From NCBI GenBank assembly GCA_007258455.2, contig VDFB02358134.1, forward strand, positions 210,239,394 to 210,303,393: a DNA stretch of 64,000 bases, given 5' to 3'. Shown piece by piece: positions 35,190-47,830 of the stretch. Position 1 is the first letter of the stretch, and every line of letters starts with the position of its first letter. The stretch is from Sequoia sempervirens (Eukaryota > Streptophyta > Pinopsida > Cupressales > Cupressaceae). The notes below the pieces were generated by a model that saw nothing but the letters and a program-made list of their open reading frames with translations, did no database searches and was not told the DNA's origin. A program made the position numbers and the translations under genes.

Positions 35190-35537
35190 CTAAGAATGAT
35201 GGGATACCCACCTAAAAGTAGCCTTAGGAGAAAGAATCATAAAATCTACTAGATATTCCCAAGAGTCTAGAACTACCACAAGATCCTCCACTACACCATC
35301 AAGCTTAATAGTAGAGCTATTAGTAAGCTGCAGGATAGGTGGAGTAGATCTCATACTTGTAATATTTAGTTGTTGGAGGATATCTTTTGTCTTTACATTG
35401 ATTGTTGCCCCTAAATCAATCAGAGCAATCTTCACTTGGATCTCATTTATGACAACTTCTACTGCAGGACTACCTAGTTCATTATACTTGGGAATAGTCA
35501 TTTTTCCCAACATAATATCAGCTAGTTGGTCCACCAC
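35190..35537 (-). pseudogene. Aspartic protease (E5)
   Basis: About 115 open residues with VKIALIDLGATINVKTKDIL as active site and VVVLDSWEYLVDFMIL as the later conserved strand. D-L-G in place of D-S/T-G is normal for Athila proteases, so it is not by itself a defect. It is in frame with RT, and about 270 bases separate it from the RT entry block. Confidence 0.85.
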
Positions 35538-37277
35538 ATGAACTATAGTTAGGTCTCTCTTCTTCCTTCATGGCTTCTTAAGAAAAGATTCCTTGATAGC
35601 TTTGCCATAAATTGGAACATATTTTATGGCCTGAAATAGGGGTATTTGAACACATAAATGCTTTAGCTAATCCAAGATGTCAAAAGTGGTATCCTCATTT
35701 TCTTCTTTCTTCTTGGAAACTTCTAGTCTCTGGGGAAATGGTGGTTCTTGTCTAGTCTACTTAGCTTGGATTAGTTCAAGATTTTTAGGTGCTTTTGGTT
35801 GAATAAGATCATTCAGAGGCTCCTCCTCCTCTTCCATGGGAATTTTAGTAATGATGGGCTTAGAAGGGGTTGGTAGATTGGTTCTTGAATGCAAATGGAT
35901 GTCACTTACACTCACAGCTTATGCAGGCTAATATTGGGGTTTTCTATTAGGATTGAGTGTGGGTTGAGTTGGTAGTCGAGTTGGTTTAGGAGCATTTGAG
36001 CTTGGGTTAGTAGGTGCAGGAATTATAGTAGGTTTTTGGGGCTAAGAAGGTGGTTGCATGTAGTTGGTGTTTTGAGTAATCCATTGTTGTCCTCCTCTCC
36101 ATTGATTTGTTTGCTACCAATTTCTTGGAGGTGGTTGTCAGTTCCCTTGAAATTGTGGCCAATTCCCTTGAGCTTGTTGCCATTGAGGTGGAGGACTCTA
36201 GTTGCTAGGCCAACCATTTGGAGGGTTACTCCAAGGCTATGGTGGATATCCTCCATAACTTGGTGGATATGGGGGCTGACATTGGTTACCAGATGAATAA
36301 GAGTTAAAATATGGTCCAACATAAGTTAGTGGATCTAGTGGCATAACTTGTCTAGGAGCCCAAGGCTTCCTTTGTGCAACATAGTATACTTGGTCTTCTT
36401 CAATTTGAATTGGCTTGAAATCAGGTGGAATTTGTTTGATTTCTAGGTTAGCTACCATCTTACATCTGCTGTCCTTCTTCTTTTGTCTATAGTGGGGACA
36501 ATACTCTATTAACATCATCTCTACCTCCTCTTGCTTCTTTTTGGCCTAAAGTGTATCTAGTTGAGTAGCTAGATTGTTTATAATGTCTTGCTTGAAATCT
36601 GCCAGCAAATGAGTGATCTCCATTCTTGAAACTCCACTGGTGGTTGACTTACCCATGGAAGAGTGATAAGCTCTCCCTTTTTTGAAGCTACCCTAGAGTA
36701 ATTATAGCATATTTTCTTGATATATTCCCATGGAATTTTAGAGATATCTCCTCCTACCATGAGGTCCAAATCATTAGTGTAGCTGTGATTGATTCCTCTC
36801 AAGAAAAGTAAATTTTGTGAATCCTCATTAAGTGCATGGTGTGGAGATTTTTTCAAACAAAATAGAAACCTTGCAATGTAATCTTTTGAGCTCTCATCTT
36901 CCTTCTACTGCATCCTAAAAATGTCTCCTCCTCTCATGTCACTACCCCTATAGTATTCCTTGTACTTCTCAAAATTTTGTCTTCATGTCTTCCCAAGCTT
37001 CCACAATATCTCTACCTAGCCTTATGAACCATCCTAATGTAGCCTCTTTAAAAGTGGTGGGAAATAACTTAAGCCTATTGGCATTAGTAGTGTAATCATA
37101 ACTTCTATAGAGTATTTCAAACTCAAATAAAAAGGTATCAGGATCTTCTGTCATAAGTCCATAAAATTTAGGGAGTGTTGAGGTAGGAATGTTCTTGATG
37201 TTTTCAACTTCATTTTGATGAGAAATGGGGAAAGGAAAGGATGGTTGAATTTTTCTGTTCCCATTTGCATCACCCAT
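35538..37277 (-). pseudogene. Gag and gag-pol linker (E5)
   Basis: The gag start at 37277 (MGDANGNRKIQPSFPFPISH) leads to TLPKFYGLMTEDPDTFLFEF, LFPTTFKEATLGWFIRLG and EAWEDMKTKF, a typical retrotransposon gag core. After one frameshift comes LNEDSQNLLFLRGINHSY with VGGDISKIPWE (36856-36578). The linker is rich in Pro, Tyr, Gln and Asn (VYYVAQRKPWAPRQVM, PPYPPSYGGYPP). No zinc knuckle was found. 35538-36020 has no clear coding sense beyond scattered Pro/Ser/Thr. Confidence 0.8.
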
Positions 37278-37651
37278 TCCTACTTGATGTCGGTCAAATA
37301 TAAAGGGGTTCTTAAGCTGATTTTGATCTTCTGAGGAAACTTCAGAGCTGGTCAGATCAGGATATGTGTCTACAAGGGATGTGGATCTTCATCTTCTTCT
37401 TCTTCCGGCAGGCTCTGGTACTCAACTAGCTAGAATGGACAAGGATTATTAGGAAGGAATCTCCCATAAGCATCCCTTCTCCTTCCTATCTGCATGTGGT
37501 ATCACTTCCTATTAGTTAGCTCACACAAATAATTGGTAAAGAATTAGGGGGGTCATTACTTCCTAAAGGAGGATATGCTAAGAACAACTTCCAAAAATAA
37601 TATAGCAAGAAAAACTACCAATGACTCCAGAAACTTCCTAGCTTGACACCA

Positions 37652-37669
37652 TCCCCAACAATGGCACCA
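37652..37669 (-). promoter_or_regulatory. Primer-binding site of E5 (Athila type)
   Basis: TGGTGCCATTGTTGGGGA on the minus strand differs from the usual Athila form TGGCGCCGTTGCCGGGGA at four places, all C-to-T or G-to-A. Confidence 0.85.
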
Positions 37670-37676
37670 AAAAATT

Positions 37677-39260
37677 TGGCCTTGTATAATGACCTCATAA
37701 CTTAGCCTTTATAGCCATGATTCAGAGATTGGACATCTAACTTGAACAACCATTCAATCATCATGATAGTGCAAATAACTTGTCAACCTAGGGATGTGAA
37801 CTTGAAATGGGTCAGCACTATATTTGCACTAGGGGCTCAAGTAGTCATTGCATTCTACAGCTAAGAAACACAATACTAAAAGTAAATTGCTAAAAGGAAA
37901 TAAAAAAATTGTTGAACATCAACCAACAACTATGCTTAAGCTGAAATGCAAAGCAAGAATGAAAATCTATGTGACAAACAAGGACTACTCTATCTACTTT
38001 GGCTGCAGGAACAGTCACAAAATGGAATTCTAGTGGCTACAAGGATAGTCAATGCCAAATTTCTAAGTACCAAACAACAAGCAATAATAAACTAATGCTA
38101 AACTAAGAAGATGGATTACTCACCAAGTGGGCCCCCTTGGATAAGTATCCTCTAAACTAACAAGAACTTAGATGCTCGAACTCAAAACTTTATTTCATTC
38201 ACTGTAAATCATGGATACAAAGAGTAATGTATGTAGACACGTAAAATATATTGATTGAAATTGTGCGTCTGATCCTAACTCACTAACATCGTTTCTTCCT
38301 AAATCATTCCTCAGTTTCACCATTTAATCAAATCCTCCTTATCTAATTAAATTCATCAATAGTTCTCTCTTAATTAAATAAATCATTTTATCTAATTAAG
38401 TCATCCCTTTTGTTAATTAAATCAATCCATCTAATCTAATTATCCCTATTTAATTAAATAATCAAGTTATTTGATTAAATCTCTAAAGTCTATCTATTAA
38501 ATTAAATAAATTAAAACCTTATTTGATTTAATCTAACACCATATCTTTTAATTAAATAAATCAAAATCCTTATTTAATTAATCTCTTGTCATATTCCTCT
38601 TTTATTTGATTTAAATAAATCCATAAATTTGAGTCAAATAGATCACATCATCTAACCTCTCTCATTAAATTAATTAACCCTTAATTAATTTAATCTCATC
38701 TCATGTCCCACCCTCTAGATAATGCAAGTTGCACATGAAAATAGATTTAATTCATTTATTAAATCTCTATTTTCCTCATAAGGAATCTTTTCAAATATTC
38801 TCTCAATTTGAATTCAAAAATTCCAAGTGAACATGTACATCCAACAAGGCAATAAATTCATCTTACATGTCCTTTTCCTTGAGACAAGTGGCATTTATTA
38901 CATTTTCCCTTCCCTCTTACATGTCATTTCAACAAATTTGAAATTCAAAATTATGCATTTATTGGCACAAACCCCAAATCTTGCACATCCTTCATCGATT
39001 CATAGCTTGACAAGTGGCATCATATCATTGGATGAATGTTAGTCCCACATTGCTTAAATTTGGATATTCATCCATCTTGACATTTTATAAATAAAGAGCT
39101 CATATCCTCATTTCCTCATCCACAATCTAGGCAAAGTTACCATGCTCAAATATCTCTTGAATTTCATCCATTATTATTGAGTCATAGCTAGGTTTTGCAA
39201 ATTTTGGCTTGGAGTTCCCATTCTTCATCAACAAAGTGGATCAATCATCTTCAACACATC
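37677..39260 (-). repeat. 5' LTR of E5 (left edge fixed, right edge unknown) plus AT-rich DNA
   Basis: The LTR edge TGGCCTTGTATAATGACC is seven bases from the PBS. How far it runs is not known, because no partner was found. From 38330 to 38720 the sequence is dense in TTAATTAAAT and AATTAAATAA phrases, probably a local AT-rich expansion. From about 39060 on the sequence belongs to the next LTR (TATA box at 39086). Confidence 0.45.
39086..39094 (+). promoter_or_regulatory. TATA box of the LTR ending at 39496
   Basis: TTATAAATAAAG followed by AGCTC about 400 bases before the LTR end, the expected place for an LTR promoter. Confidence 0.5.
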
Positions 39261-39261
39261 A

Positions 39262-39496
39262 AGCTTGCATAATAGGAATTGGGAAAGGGCCAATTTTCAC
39301 ATCAAATTGGCACCAATTCCCCCATGGAATCATGAGTTTGCACATTTAAATTAGGATTCAAGCTATTTCATTGTTTTCATGTTGTTCTTCCTTGTTTTCT
39401 TTCCTATTTTGAGTTTGTAAATGGATTTCATGGGAAATCCTTGTTTAAATTGTTTACTCATGTTGTTTTGCAAGTACCAAGGCTGGGGTTTGCACA
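39262..39496 (+). repeat. LTR 3' portion, same family as 4179-4573
   Basis: Aligns with 4336-4573 as described there, ending CACA followed by TT and the PBS-like motif. The complete LTR probably starts well to the left, since the TATA box at 39086 must be within it. Confidence 0.6.
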
Positions 39497-39498
39497 TT

Positions 39499-39515
39499 TG
39501 GTGCTAGAAGGAAGG
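39499..39515 (+). promoter_or_regulatory. Putative primer-binding site
   Basis: TGGTGCTAGAAGGAAGG, second copy of the motif seen at 4577, in the same position relative to its LTR end. Confidence 0.5.
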
Positions 39516-40332
39516 TTGGATATCATTCTTTCTCATCTTTTCCCAAAATATCCACATTTTTCCTCACAAACAAAAAATTTCAATGCTTTGAGCTCAGTGT
39601 CACTATTTTGGCATTGTTGTCTCTTTAGGGTCGCTATATAGCACTGCTCAAAATCAAAACTGTGACACTGGACTCGTACCGCCAAAATATTTGAATTTCT
39701 AACTCTGTCGTTGGACTCGTTGACTATAAGGAATTTTAAATTTTTAAAAAATTGTGACGCTAAAAGGAAATTGTGACACTAGGTAAAAAGTGCGACGTAG
39801 TTGAGCTCTCTGTCCCTACATAGAGCGACACTGATTAGCAAGTAGCGCTGTGAGGGCACCGCTGGGAAATCAAATTGTGACGCAGTTGCGAGTTGCGACC
39901 CTAGGAGACAGTAAAAAGGGGATATCTAATTTTTAGCACATGCTTTTGATTTATGATTAATTTTTCTTTTGTTTTCTGCTTTTTAATTTTTTTATTTTCC
40001 ATAATCTGACTAGTTTTTATTCCTTGTAGGTTGGAGAGAAAAATCAAAGAAAGAGGAAGCATGAGGAAGATGTTTCATTAAATCAAAGTGTTTTTAAACA
40101 CTTTAGTGTTTAACCTAACACTTTGTTAAGGAATTGTAATCTTTTTTCTTCCTTAGGATACGGTTGACGTGTGTTTTGGCACAACATGCAAACAAAATAT
40201 TGCTACTCTATTTATCCTGAAAGAGAAAAAAAAAACATGGATGTCTTAGCTCCCAAGGTCCTTGTAGTTGGTTCTCAACTATGCTAATGTTGCTTAATTA
40301 GTCAATGTAATAGTAATATTCAAGGGGCCTAT
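39516..40332. other. Leader region after LTR, no gene seen
   Basis: From 39580 to 39900 short phrases such as GTGACGCTA, GTGACACTAGG and GCGACACTG recur, as in the related leader at 4640-4930. Around 40080 there is a nested small palindrome (AAGTGTTTTTAAACACTT). No coding frame. Confidence 0.5.
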
Positions 40333-43300
40333 TGGTGTTGAGCTTCTGGATTGTGCTAAGATCAAACATGAAATAAAAACCTAATTTAACTAGGGTTTTT
40401 AAAGAAACAACAAAAGATAGATCAGGGTTTTGGGACAGAAAAGAACAATAAATCATCCAATTTTAACCAGATTTGTTAGCTTCAAGGAATCGCAAACTAA
40501 AACTGCAAAACAAAGTAAACTTGTGATTGACACACAACTTCTTTCATTCACAATGCTAATTCAAATAACAAATTCTAAGTTACCATTTAAATAAAACACA
40601 AAATAACATTTCACTCCTTGAAGACTTCACAAATCAAATGATCAACTTAAGACAAATATCATTCAGGAACACAACATGAAGTAGATTAAACTCTAATTCA
40701 TTCTACTATCAGTAAAATAGATAAGCAATATTTACAAAGCTAGCACAATCACCAGTGCACAGAGAATTTGTGTCTCCAGGTTGTTTCCAACTACACTAAG
40801 TGAACTTGGAAAATACATTATAGTCTACATTGAATCTAACTACTAAACAAGAAGACAAAAGGAGCTCCCATCACTAAGAATCAGGATGCAACTCTATCTC
40901 CTTCTGTTAAATAACTCCTACATTTTCTTCTAACTTTCTATTCTAACACTATTTCTTCTCCTTTTCTTTCTTAGTTTTTTTTTTTTTTTTTACCTCTAAC
41001 TATCTAACCTTTACAAAGAGGCCAGAATGGCCTATATATATGATGTACCAAAAGGATGCACTATCTACTATTTTTAGGGTTTTTACAAAATATCTACTTC
41101 TAGGAGAGTCGACTCTCAGATCTTTCTGAGGAAATTCAAAACTACATTCAAAGTGGAGCCTTGTTGTCCATATTGCTGAAAGGTTGTTCTGGGGATGACC
41201 TTAGATCTTTTGCAACTGCAACATTTACTCTTTTGTCTCCATGTCCACCTTGAACGCTGCTGGGGATGCCTTGAATGCCCGAGGGCACTTTACCATTAAT
41301 ACTGATAAATCTCCGCAGATGACTACAACAGTTGTCCCTGTGAGTCACAAATTCTTTCTTCCTTCGGCTTCTTTCATGTTCCAAGCTTCTATGCATGCTG
41401 ACCATCCCCAAAAGCACCATTGGGTCTCCCTTTAGATCTAAACATTTCACCTGAGCCAATCCATTTCCTTCTGATCTTACAATGAATCCATCTCACTTGC
41501 ATTTTGTTGGTCTTCTTACATAAGGGTGGTTAACCAGTGAAAGGGGCCAATGAGTCACTCTTTTAGTCTCCCCTAATTGGTTGAGCATATGCCACACGAG
41601 CTCCTTAGGAGGTCAAAGGTGGTCCAAAGGATATTACATGTTGGTGAGACACTCATCGTGTGTCCCCGATGCGATTATATCACTTTTAGAAACTATCGGC
41701 ATGACTTTAGATAGTCGAAAAGACGCTTCAGCAAGCTATATAAGTCATATCGAGCTCACAAAAACCATCGGCAAGACTGTCGCTAGTTGGTGGGACATCA
41801 TAGCGAACATCAGGATTCTTCAGCGATCACATTTTCCATGATAGGGAAACTATTGCTTACCGCTGCAACCTCATGGCGAAGTCTTCCTTATCTCCCGATG
41901 GACTCCCCCTAAAAACCTTCTCCTATTACAGAGACATCATCGACTCAGCAAGACATCTTGCCAAACCTGATCCATTTGTTGAGAGTCTCTTCAAGTTACT
42001 TTTATTTTCCCGGGCTTACTGGTTCTTTCGGTATGACCTCCTTTCTTCACCAAGACCTTATGGCGAAGCTTTTGTTTTCTCCCCAGACTTACTCTATCGG
42101 CAAGAGTCACGATGATGCTAGACTCACTAGGTGAGCTCATCTCGGATGTCGAGGAGACTAATGTTTCGGGGAGACCTTACCCTAATTTTCTCTTCTCTTA
42201 CCGAGCCTTCCCTTGTTATTAGAAAGACTCCCTTCCTTTGCCAAGACCTTATGGCAAAGACATGACCCTTCAATGAGCTTCTTTATGCTCCCTGAGCCTA
42301 TTTCCTTTCAGTGTGACATTCTCACATTGGTGAGACTTCTCACTGAGAGCACTATCTTTTGGCGATCTTCTTTCATTTTGGGGGGACACTGCTCGATTGC
42401 CAAGACCTTATTGCGAGCCCATATCCCTAAGTTGATGCCACTTTTGTCGCTGTGACCTCACCTCTTGGGCTAGACATTATGCTAGATGCAACTCCCTTCG
42501 GCGAGACCCATGCCAATTGGCCAGACCTCTTGCCAAAGGAAAAATTATTGCTGACCTTAGACCTTTGGTGGGACCCTTCCCTTTTAGCAAGACCTATGGT
42601 GACATCCCTTCGCTGTCGATGTGATCTGAAGATTTCTTTGAGACCTCCCAGCGAGGGTCTAAATCTTCCCTGAAAACCCTTGGGGAACCTTTGTCGGTAA
42701 GACTTATGGTGACTCCCTTGTATGTAGCTAAGACTCTAGCCCATCGGCCAGACTTCCTGCCGATGGTGAACCACTCTTCCCATAGAGAAAATTCCTTGGT
42801 GTGACCTCCTTCATTCGGCTAGACATTATGCCGAAACGACAACCTTTTTTTGGCCCATGTTGTCGCCAAGACCTCCCTTTAGTCACACCGATATGCATCC
42901 TTTCATTTGATGTGTCATTGTAACATCCTCTCGTCAGGGAGATGTCCTATAGATACCCTTTTTTTTCACTGAGGAATCTCCATAGGTTCACTTTTGTCAC
43001 TGTGACAACCTGATTCTCTCATCGATGAAGCAATATGTCAGTGAGACTTTATGGGTCGGCAAGACTGCCATACCTCACCCTGATAGACCTCCTCTTGTGC
43101 TTTGTTAGTGATAGATGACGCACTCACCAAGACTTCTCCTTGCTACAAAGGCCTTTCACCAAAATTCATACCCTTGTCGGTGGTCAGAAAGACCCAAGGC
43201 ATTGGGAAAAACCTCCTGCCAAAGGAATAACTCTCGCTGAAAGGGGGTTTTTTTGTTCCGTACTAGTTAGTGAGACCCAAAGATTTTGCCGAGACTTCCC

Positions 43301-44023
43301 GGCAAAGAGAAAACACCCCACCAATATATGCATTCTTTTTCCATCAGTCAGTGAGATATGGAGAAGTCGCTAAGACTTCTCCCCGAAGGAAATCTCCTGC
43401 CAAAGTGTTAGCCCAGTGGTGCTAGTCGGTGAGACATGGAGTTTTCACCGAGACCTTTCTCTAAAGGAGACTCTTCATGCTGATGGGAAGATCCTAGTCA
43501 CTAAAACAATGAAAAACTCTTGCCGAAAGGGGCCTGTATATGAATTGCACTCACTATGACATCTCTAGGGTCTTGCCAACAGGCAACACAGACGCATATT
43601 GGCATAATGCACTGGTAGTTAGAAAGACATCTACAAGGTCTTGCCAACTTTCTTCTTAGAGGAAAATTATGACCAACTAGACTGAGGAAATCCTTCCAAG
43701 TGAACTCACTTGAGAAATATCACCATGTGCAATGCTTTAATCCTACAAAACAAATTCTTCCATTAGTTATCAGAAGAAAATGAAACCAATTATAATAAAA
43801 TCCATTCATGCTTGTGATTAATTTTATTGAATTTTTAGCAAGAAGGGAGCCAAATTAAATTGAAACAGAACCAAAGTTTGACAAAACCAGAAGAGAAACT
43901 CAGGCAAAAGACAGAAAAACTCCCAAGAGAAAAGAAAATAAACAAAAGAAAAAGAAACCAGAAAGAGAAAAGGGGGGACCCATTTTGCTCCAGGCCAAAA
44001 TGGGGGTGGTTATGCAAGGCATA
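40333..44023 (-). repeat. Very long 3' LTR of E6
   Basis: 42900-43150 aligns with the E3 LTRs (shared order: CTCCATAG, CTCATCGATGA, CCTGATA, TTGTGCTTTG and GACGCA). On the minus strand the LTR starts TGTTATGCC (44023), like TGTTAGAAC in E3, and a minus-strand TATATATAG at 41032-41040 followed by GGCCATTCTGGCC fits a promoter. U3 (44023-41040) is filled with degenerate GGCGAGACC and GCCAAGACC phrases and is more GC-rich than its surroundings. The left edge near 40333 is a guess from a TG and from sequence style. Confidence 0.55.
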
Positions 44024-45089
44024 ACAAATGGTGACTCAGCTGGGAAAATGGTTTAACCATTTTCAAGAAGCTGAAGGATTCAGGTACCCAAAAATTCCCG
44101 GTTCATGAACATCACAACTCCACTTGGGTTAGTTGTAACAACCAAGGTTGAGCTAGAATCTTAAATGTAAGTCAATAAATGGATACCCCTAAATCTATGT
44201 GTGTTCTTGATTGTGCATCACCCTTTTGTAAAGTTCCCTTCATCTTTTGAACAACAGTGTGTAAGATTTGAGCTACATGAGTTGATTCCCTCTGGCTATT
44301 GTGCATTGATATCCTGGGCATTGCTCCACTACCAGTCAAGTGTCCATAGCCCCAACAAAGATACTAGAATCACCCATTCATATTGAATCCCCCCCTTTTC
44401 TTTTTAGATAATTATTTTCTTTTCTCTTTCCTTTTATATGTTTTCTCATAGAGTTTCAGATATTCCATTTAGTTCTTTTTCAATATGTCAGATGTTTAAC
44501 ATTTGACCTGGGTTGATAACTACCATGGACCTCATAATAGCACTTAGGAGATTGGATTTTTCACTCAAATCTTACAGCACTATCACCCTAGGACAAATAC
44601 ACTATTACAAGAGGAGATGATCTTAACGATTTGTGACATATTCAGGGGAGCTGATGAAGGTTACTTACTTGGCACCTTGTTTTCAAAACTTTCCACAACT
44701 TTTATTGACAACAAGCATGAAACAAAAAATTGAGGACAAAATCATCCAATTAGAAAATCTGAAAATATCTAAACCACTTCTCTCCTAATGACCAAAGTAT
44801 GCTTCAAATAACAACCCATAGTTTCAGATGGAAAAGACAGATCAACCCCAAAAGAACAAAATGAAACACATACCAGAACAAGGGAAACAAAAAGACAAAA
44901 AGGGATGACAAATAAACAACAAACTACTCACAAGCAAAGAGAAAATTACTTACAAAAAGAGGAGCTGATTATTTACAAGCAGAAACACAGAAAGTATTTA
45001 TAAAAATACAAATTATTTACAACAAGAGACAAATAAATTATTTACATAAAGGATAACGAATTAATTACATGCAAAATAGAAATTAACAA
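44024..45089. other. E6 3' untranslated region
   Basis: No gene. The minus strand has a strong polypurine tract at 44406-44385 (AAAAAGAAAAGGGGGGGATT), about 360 bases from the apparent LTR start; a TG at 44380 could be an alternative LTR edge. 44700-45090 is A-rich. Confidence 0.5.
44026..44043 (+). other. PBS-like motif beside the E6 3' LTR, facing inward
   Basis: TGGTGACTCAGCTGGGAA on the + strand, two or three bases from the LTR start. It matches 14 of 18 bases of the E3 PBS but lies at the opposite end of a minus-strand element. Confidence 0.45.
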
Positions 45090-46330
45090 GCTTTATGACT
45101 CAAAATAGTGCTTAAGAAACTGTCCATTAACAAGCAATGGAACAAGTTCCCCAGTTAAGCTACTCAATCGGAAAGCATTTTCCCCCAAGATCTCAGCAAT
45201 ATGATAAGGACCTAGCTAGAGTTTGTCAAATTTTTGGTGACTGCCCTTCTTTTCACTGGCTTTATCCCATAACAATACAAGGTCAGATATCCTAAAAGCT
45301 TTGATTTTGGCTCTTTTGTCAAACCAATGTTTGACAACAGCCTGGTGCCTAGAGAACTGTTGTAGAGCGGCATTTCTTTGTTCTTCTAATTTCAACAAAG
45401 TAGCTAATCTAACTTCTATCCTATTGTCATTAGAGGAGAATTTATGCATGAACACAAGAATAGGTATTTCTAGATGGATAGGAAAGATAGGCTCTTGGAC
45501 ATATACCATCTTGAATGGTGAGGTGTTTAAAGCAGCCTTAATCCTAGTCCTATCTGCCCATAATGCGAATCTCAGTTGGGTATGCCAGTCTCTAGGGTTA
45601 TGCTCTAACAGTTTCTTAATTACCCCTAAGAGATTCTTATTGGTTGACTCTGCAACCCCATTACCTTGTGGGTAATAATTTGAAGAATATTTTAGGACAA
45701 TCTTGTAATCGTATGCCTAGGAAATAAATTCAGCAGAAGAGAAGGCAGAGCCATTGTCACATACCAGAGCAAAAGGTACCCCAAACCTTGTAGTGATGCA
45801 TTCGGTGAGGAACTTGATCACTACCTCTGTTGTGCTATTCTTGCAGGGTATAGCCTCTATCCACCTTGTGCAATAATCAGTAGCAGTCAAGATAAATTTG
45901 TATCCTACAAAAGAATTTGGGTTAATCACCCTAATAAAATCTAGCGCCCATTGGGCAAAAGGCCTTACCTCATAGATGGGTTGTAATGGCATAGCTACAT
46001 GGCGTTCCCTTGATGCAAAAATCTGACATATGTGACATGTTCTCACATGCTGATGGGAATCTTTGAATACACAAGGCCAGTAATAACTAGACCTAAGGAT
46101 CTAGTGTGCCAATGAATCTGCAAAACCATGACATGTGCCATGTTTCTCATGAAACTCAGAGATCACATGTTTAGCCTCTTGATGATCAAGGCATCTCAGG
46201 TATACTCCTTTGAATTTATTCCTATATACCAACCCTCCCTTGAGCATGTAATGAGAACTCTTGAGTCTTAGGGATCTCCTTTGAGTTGCATTCATTCCCT
46301 CTGGACACCGATTATGGAGCATCAAGTAAA
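45090..46330 (-). pseudogene. Integrase (E6)
   Basis: HHCC region: EFHEKHGTCHGFADSLAH and CHICQIF. Catalytic residues are intact: WALDFIRV, LVCDNGSAF and GNGVAESTNKN. The core block is TATDYCTRWIEAIPCKNST. The C-terminus has KFDKL-stop-LGPYHIAEI (GPY module) and NGQFLKHYF. TAG stops replace likely Trp or Gln codons. All parts are in one frame. Confidence 0.9.
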
Positions 46331-46850
46331 TGGTATCAACATACCAGGGGTCGTTAGAGAAAGACTAGGTCATGTATTACTGATAGATGATGTTGTCACT
46401 AGCATTCTCCATGGACTGAGACAAGGTTGTACCCCTTACTAGCTTCATAGGGTGTATCTCCAAATTGAATTCTTGCAAGATGGCCATCCATTTCCCTCTT
46501 CTTTCTCCCAGTTCACTCTGCATCAGTAGGGACTTCACAGCCATGTTAGGAACTACAGCGATGACTTGACTTTGGAGAATGTAATGTCAGAATTTCTTAA
46601 TAGCCTGAACTAGTACAAAGGCTTGCTTCTCTAGAGGTGGGTATTTGATTTTTGTGTTTATGAACGGAGAACTCATGAAAGCAATCGGTCTCTCCTCTGC
46701 CTCTTCTTTTCGTTGAGTTAAAGCAGTTGTGCATGAATGCTTAGAGGCAAAAGAGTAAATGTAGAATGGTCTGATGTAATCAAGGCTAGTGAGGACTGGT
46801 GCTTCTGAGATGGATTGTTTGACTTATGAAAATGCAGCATTTTCTTCATC
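46331..46850 (-). pseudogene. Ty3-type RNase H after RT (E6)
   Basis: Readable blocks are EAPVLTSLDYIRPFYIYSFA, IAFMSSPFINTKIKYPPLEK with QAFVLVQAIKKF, and GERRGKWMAILQEFNLEIHP. This confirms that E6 has two RNase H domains, one on each side of RT. Frame differs from RT; scattered stops. Confidence 0.8.
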
Positions 46851-46858
46851 AGTCCATT

Positions 46859-47830
46859 CTATCTTGGCATCCTTTTCATCATTTCGTTCAGGGGTTTCAT
46901 AATTTTAACAAAACCCATGATGAACTTTCTCACAAAGTTGATTTTCCCAAAGAAAGACCCCATTTCTTTCTTGCTTCTAAGATGGGTGATCTTTAGGATG
47001 GACTCAACTTGATCTAGGTCAATTGAAATCCCTCTTTCAAAAATTATGTTTCCCAATAGCTTTCTTTCAGAAACCCCGAACACACATTTTTTTGGATTCA
47101 ATGAGACTCCATACCAGATGCATCTCTCAAGAACTTTGGCTAAGTCCATAGCATGATTCAATCGGTCCTTCAAGAACACTGTTAGGTCATCCATATAGAT
47201 AATGATGCACTTACCGATTAGGTCCTTGAACGCTATGTCCATGGTGTGCTGGAAAGTTGCTCCCGCATTTATTAGACCGAATGGAATCCTCCTATACACA
47301 AATTTTCCCCACTTTGTAGTGAAGGCTATCTTCATTTTGTCTTCAGATTCGACCATTACCTAATTATTTCTAGAGTAACCATCTAGGAATGATATCATTT
47401 GAGATCCATTGACAGTCTGCAGAACCTCATCTAGTGAAGGTAGTGGATAGTTATCTTTTTCTGAACCTTTGTTCAAATTTCTGAAGTCGACACATAGCCT
47501 GATCTCCTCGTTTTTCCTATGAACTGGGACTAAGTTAGCCACCTAGGTTGAATGGTGCACAGGGAATATTATCCTTATAGAGAGCAGCTTTTGGACTTCT
47601 TTGAGGATTAGTGGCTTAATCAAAGCATTGATAGGGAATTGTTTCTGTTGAAAAGGCTTAGCTTTAGGCTTCAGGGGAATAGTATGAGTCATTATAGTAA
47701 CATCAAATGTCTTTAAGTCTTCATATCCCCAAGCAATTGCAGAAATATCTTTTTTAAGTGCTGCCAATATGTCTTTCCTGATTGCTTCAGGGCAGGCCTT
47801 CCCTATATAGACATTCCTTTCAGGCCAGAA
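46859..47830 (-). pseudogene. Reverse transcriptase (E6)
   Basis: The entry region is AIAWGYEDLKTFDVTIMTHT and IPLKPKAKPFQQKQFPI. Then ANLVPVHRKNEEIRLCVDFR, FLDGYSRNN, RRIPFGLINAGATFQ and an intact YMDD at 47197-47186. The connection is SLNPKKCVFGV and FFGKINFVRKF. HST-stop-VANL has TAG where relatives have Trp. A single frame holds from 47767 to 46859. Confidence 0.92.

Larger units (their letters stand above)
29045..37676 (-). mobile_element. Athila-like Ty3/gypsy element with extra 3' ORF (E5)
   Basis: The minus strand reads PBS (37652-37669), gag, PR, RT, RNase H, INT and a long extra ORF. Gag, PR, RT and INT share one frame. The PBS is the Athila form, PR has the Athila-type D-L-G-A motif, and a downstream extra ORF is also typical of Athila. 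The 5' LTR begins at 37677; the 3' LTR was not found. Confidence 0.85.
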
